Assembly (NCBI GenBank): GCA_020442095.1
Contig: JAGRKY010000580.1
Location: 1 to 5,668 of the forward strand
Direction of reading: 5' to 3'
DNA: 5,668 bases
From: Bauldia sp.
GTDB taxonomy: Bacteria > Pseudomonadota > Alphaproteobacteria > Rhizobiales > Kaistiaceae
Shown: piece after piece, positions 5,283 to 5,668 of the stretch
Layout of the letters: each line of letters begins with the position of its first letter
Position numbering within the stretch: the first letter of the stretch is position 1
Position numbers and translations under genes: made by a program
The notes under the pieces: model-generated
Told to the model about the DNA's origin: nothing
Database searches by the model: none
What the model saw: the letters and a program-made list of their open reading frames with translations, nothing else

Positions 5283-5668
5283 GTGAGCGACATCAAGTAT
5301 GAAATCTGCGTCGATTCGATCCGCGGTGTCGTCGCCGCCCGTGATGCGGGCGCGGCGCGGGTCGAGCTCTGCGCCGGCCTGATCGAGGGCGGCACGACGC
5401 CGAGCCTCGGCACCATCCTGGTCGCTCGCGAGGTCCAGAATATCGGCGTCCACGTCATCATCCGCCCGCGCGGCGGCGACTTCCTCTACGGCGTCGAGGA
5501 GCTGGTGGCGATGGAGACCGACATCACCACCATCAAGTCGGCCAACGTCGACGGCTTCGTCTTCGGCGCGCTCCACCCGGATGGCACGATCGACGTCGAG
5601 GTGACCAGGCGCCTGATCGAGCGGGCGCGGCCGGCCTCGGTCACCTTCCACCGCGCCTTCGACATGAC
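5283..5668 (+). CDS. cutC: CutC family protein, N-terminal half
   Basis: The first 128 residues run off the right edge; the family is usually about 240 residues, so roughly half is present. Matching motifs are YEICVDSIRG (6-15), RVELCAGLIEGGTTPSLG (26-43), VIIRPRGGDFLYG (58-70), the conserved Met and Asp-Ile in AMETDI (76-81), FVFGALHPDGTID (92-104) and SVTFHRAFDM (119-128). CutC folds as a TIM barrel. The start is GTG at 5283, with AAAGG ten bases upstream, placing the ICVDS motif at the usual distance from the N-terminus. Its name comes from copper tolerance in E. coli, but that phenotype has since been attributed to the sRNA MicL made from the 3' part of cutC, so the protein's role is open. 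Here it follows amino-sugar genes on the same strand. Confidence 0.9.
   Translation, partial: MSDIKYEICVDSIRGVVAARDAGAARVELCAGLIEGGTTPSLGTILVAREVQNIGVHVIIRPRGGDFLYGVEELVAMETDITTIKSANVDGFVFGALHPDGTIDVEVTRRLIERARPASVTFHRAFDM

Overview
The window is high-GC DNA, tightly packed with protein genes. Its proteins look most like those of alphaproteobacteria, probably Hyphomicrobiales (rhizobia and relatives). That placement is inferred from GC-rich codon use, the style of the MurQ and Ldh2 proteins and the gene set; no rRNA or other marker is present. I see no tRNA, rRNA, CRISPR array, insertion sequence, integrase or phage gene. No gap between genes exceeds about 180 bases.

Layout: (1) 1-383, the 3' end of an aldo/keto reductase gene of the D-threo-aldose/L-fucose dehydrogenase type. 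(2) 411-1061, a small TerC-family membrane protein gene. (3) 1108-2157, an Ldh2-family (malate/L-lactate dehydrogenase-like) NAD(P)-dependent oxidoreductase gene. These three read forward. (4) 2170-3051 reverse, murQ (N-acetylmuramic acid 6-phosphate etherase), which converges on the Ldh2 gene with only 12 bases between stop codons. (5) 3052-3228, a divergent control region. (6) 3229-4110, a BadF/BcrA-type amino-sugar kinase gene. (7) 4107-5159, a SIS-domain glucosamine-6-phosphate deaminase (NagB-II type) gene that overlaps the kinase stop by 4 bases. (8) 5283 to the end, the 5' half of a cutC-family gene.

The core of the window is an amino-sugar and cell-wall-sugar salvage locus. The kinase would phosphorylate GlcNAc and possibly MurNAc. 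MurQ would convert MurNAc-6-phosphate to GlcNAc-6-phosphate plus D-lactate. The NagB-II enzyme would turn glucosamine-6-phosphate into fructose-6-phosphate and ammonia. A GlcNAc-6-phosphate deacetylase (NagA), a transporter and a regulator are needed but absent, so they probably lie outside the window. No PTS gene is seen, which fits uptake of free sugar followed by phosphorylation in the cytoplasm.

Most worth a second look: cutC placed next to amino-sugar genes, a possible dual MurNAc/GlcNAc kinase, substitutions in conserved MurQ motifs, an Ldh2-type dehydrogenase beside a D-lactate-releasing enzyme, and short repeats in the two gaps that could hold regulator sites. I see no clear sign of an entirely new system.
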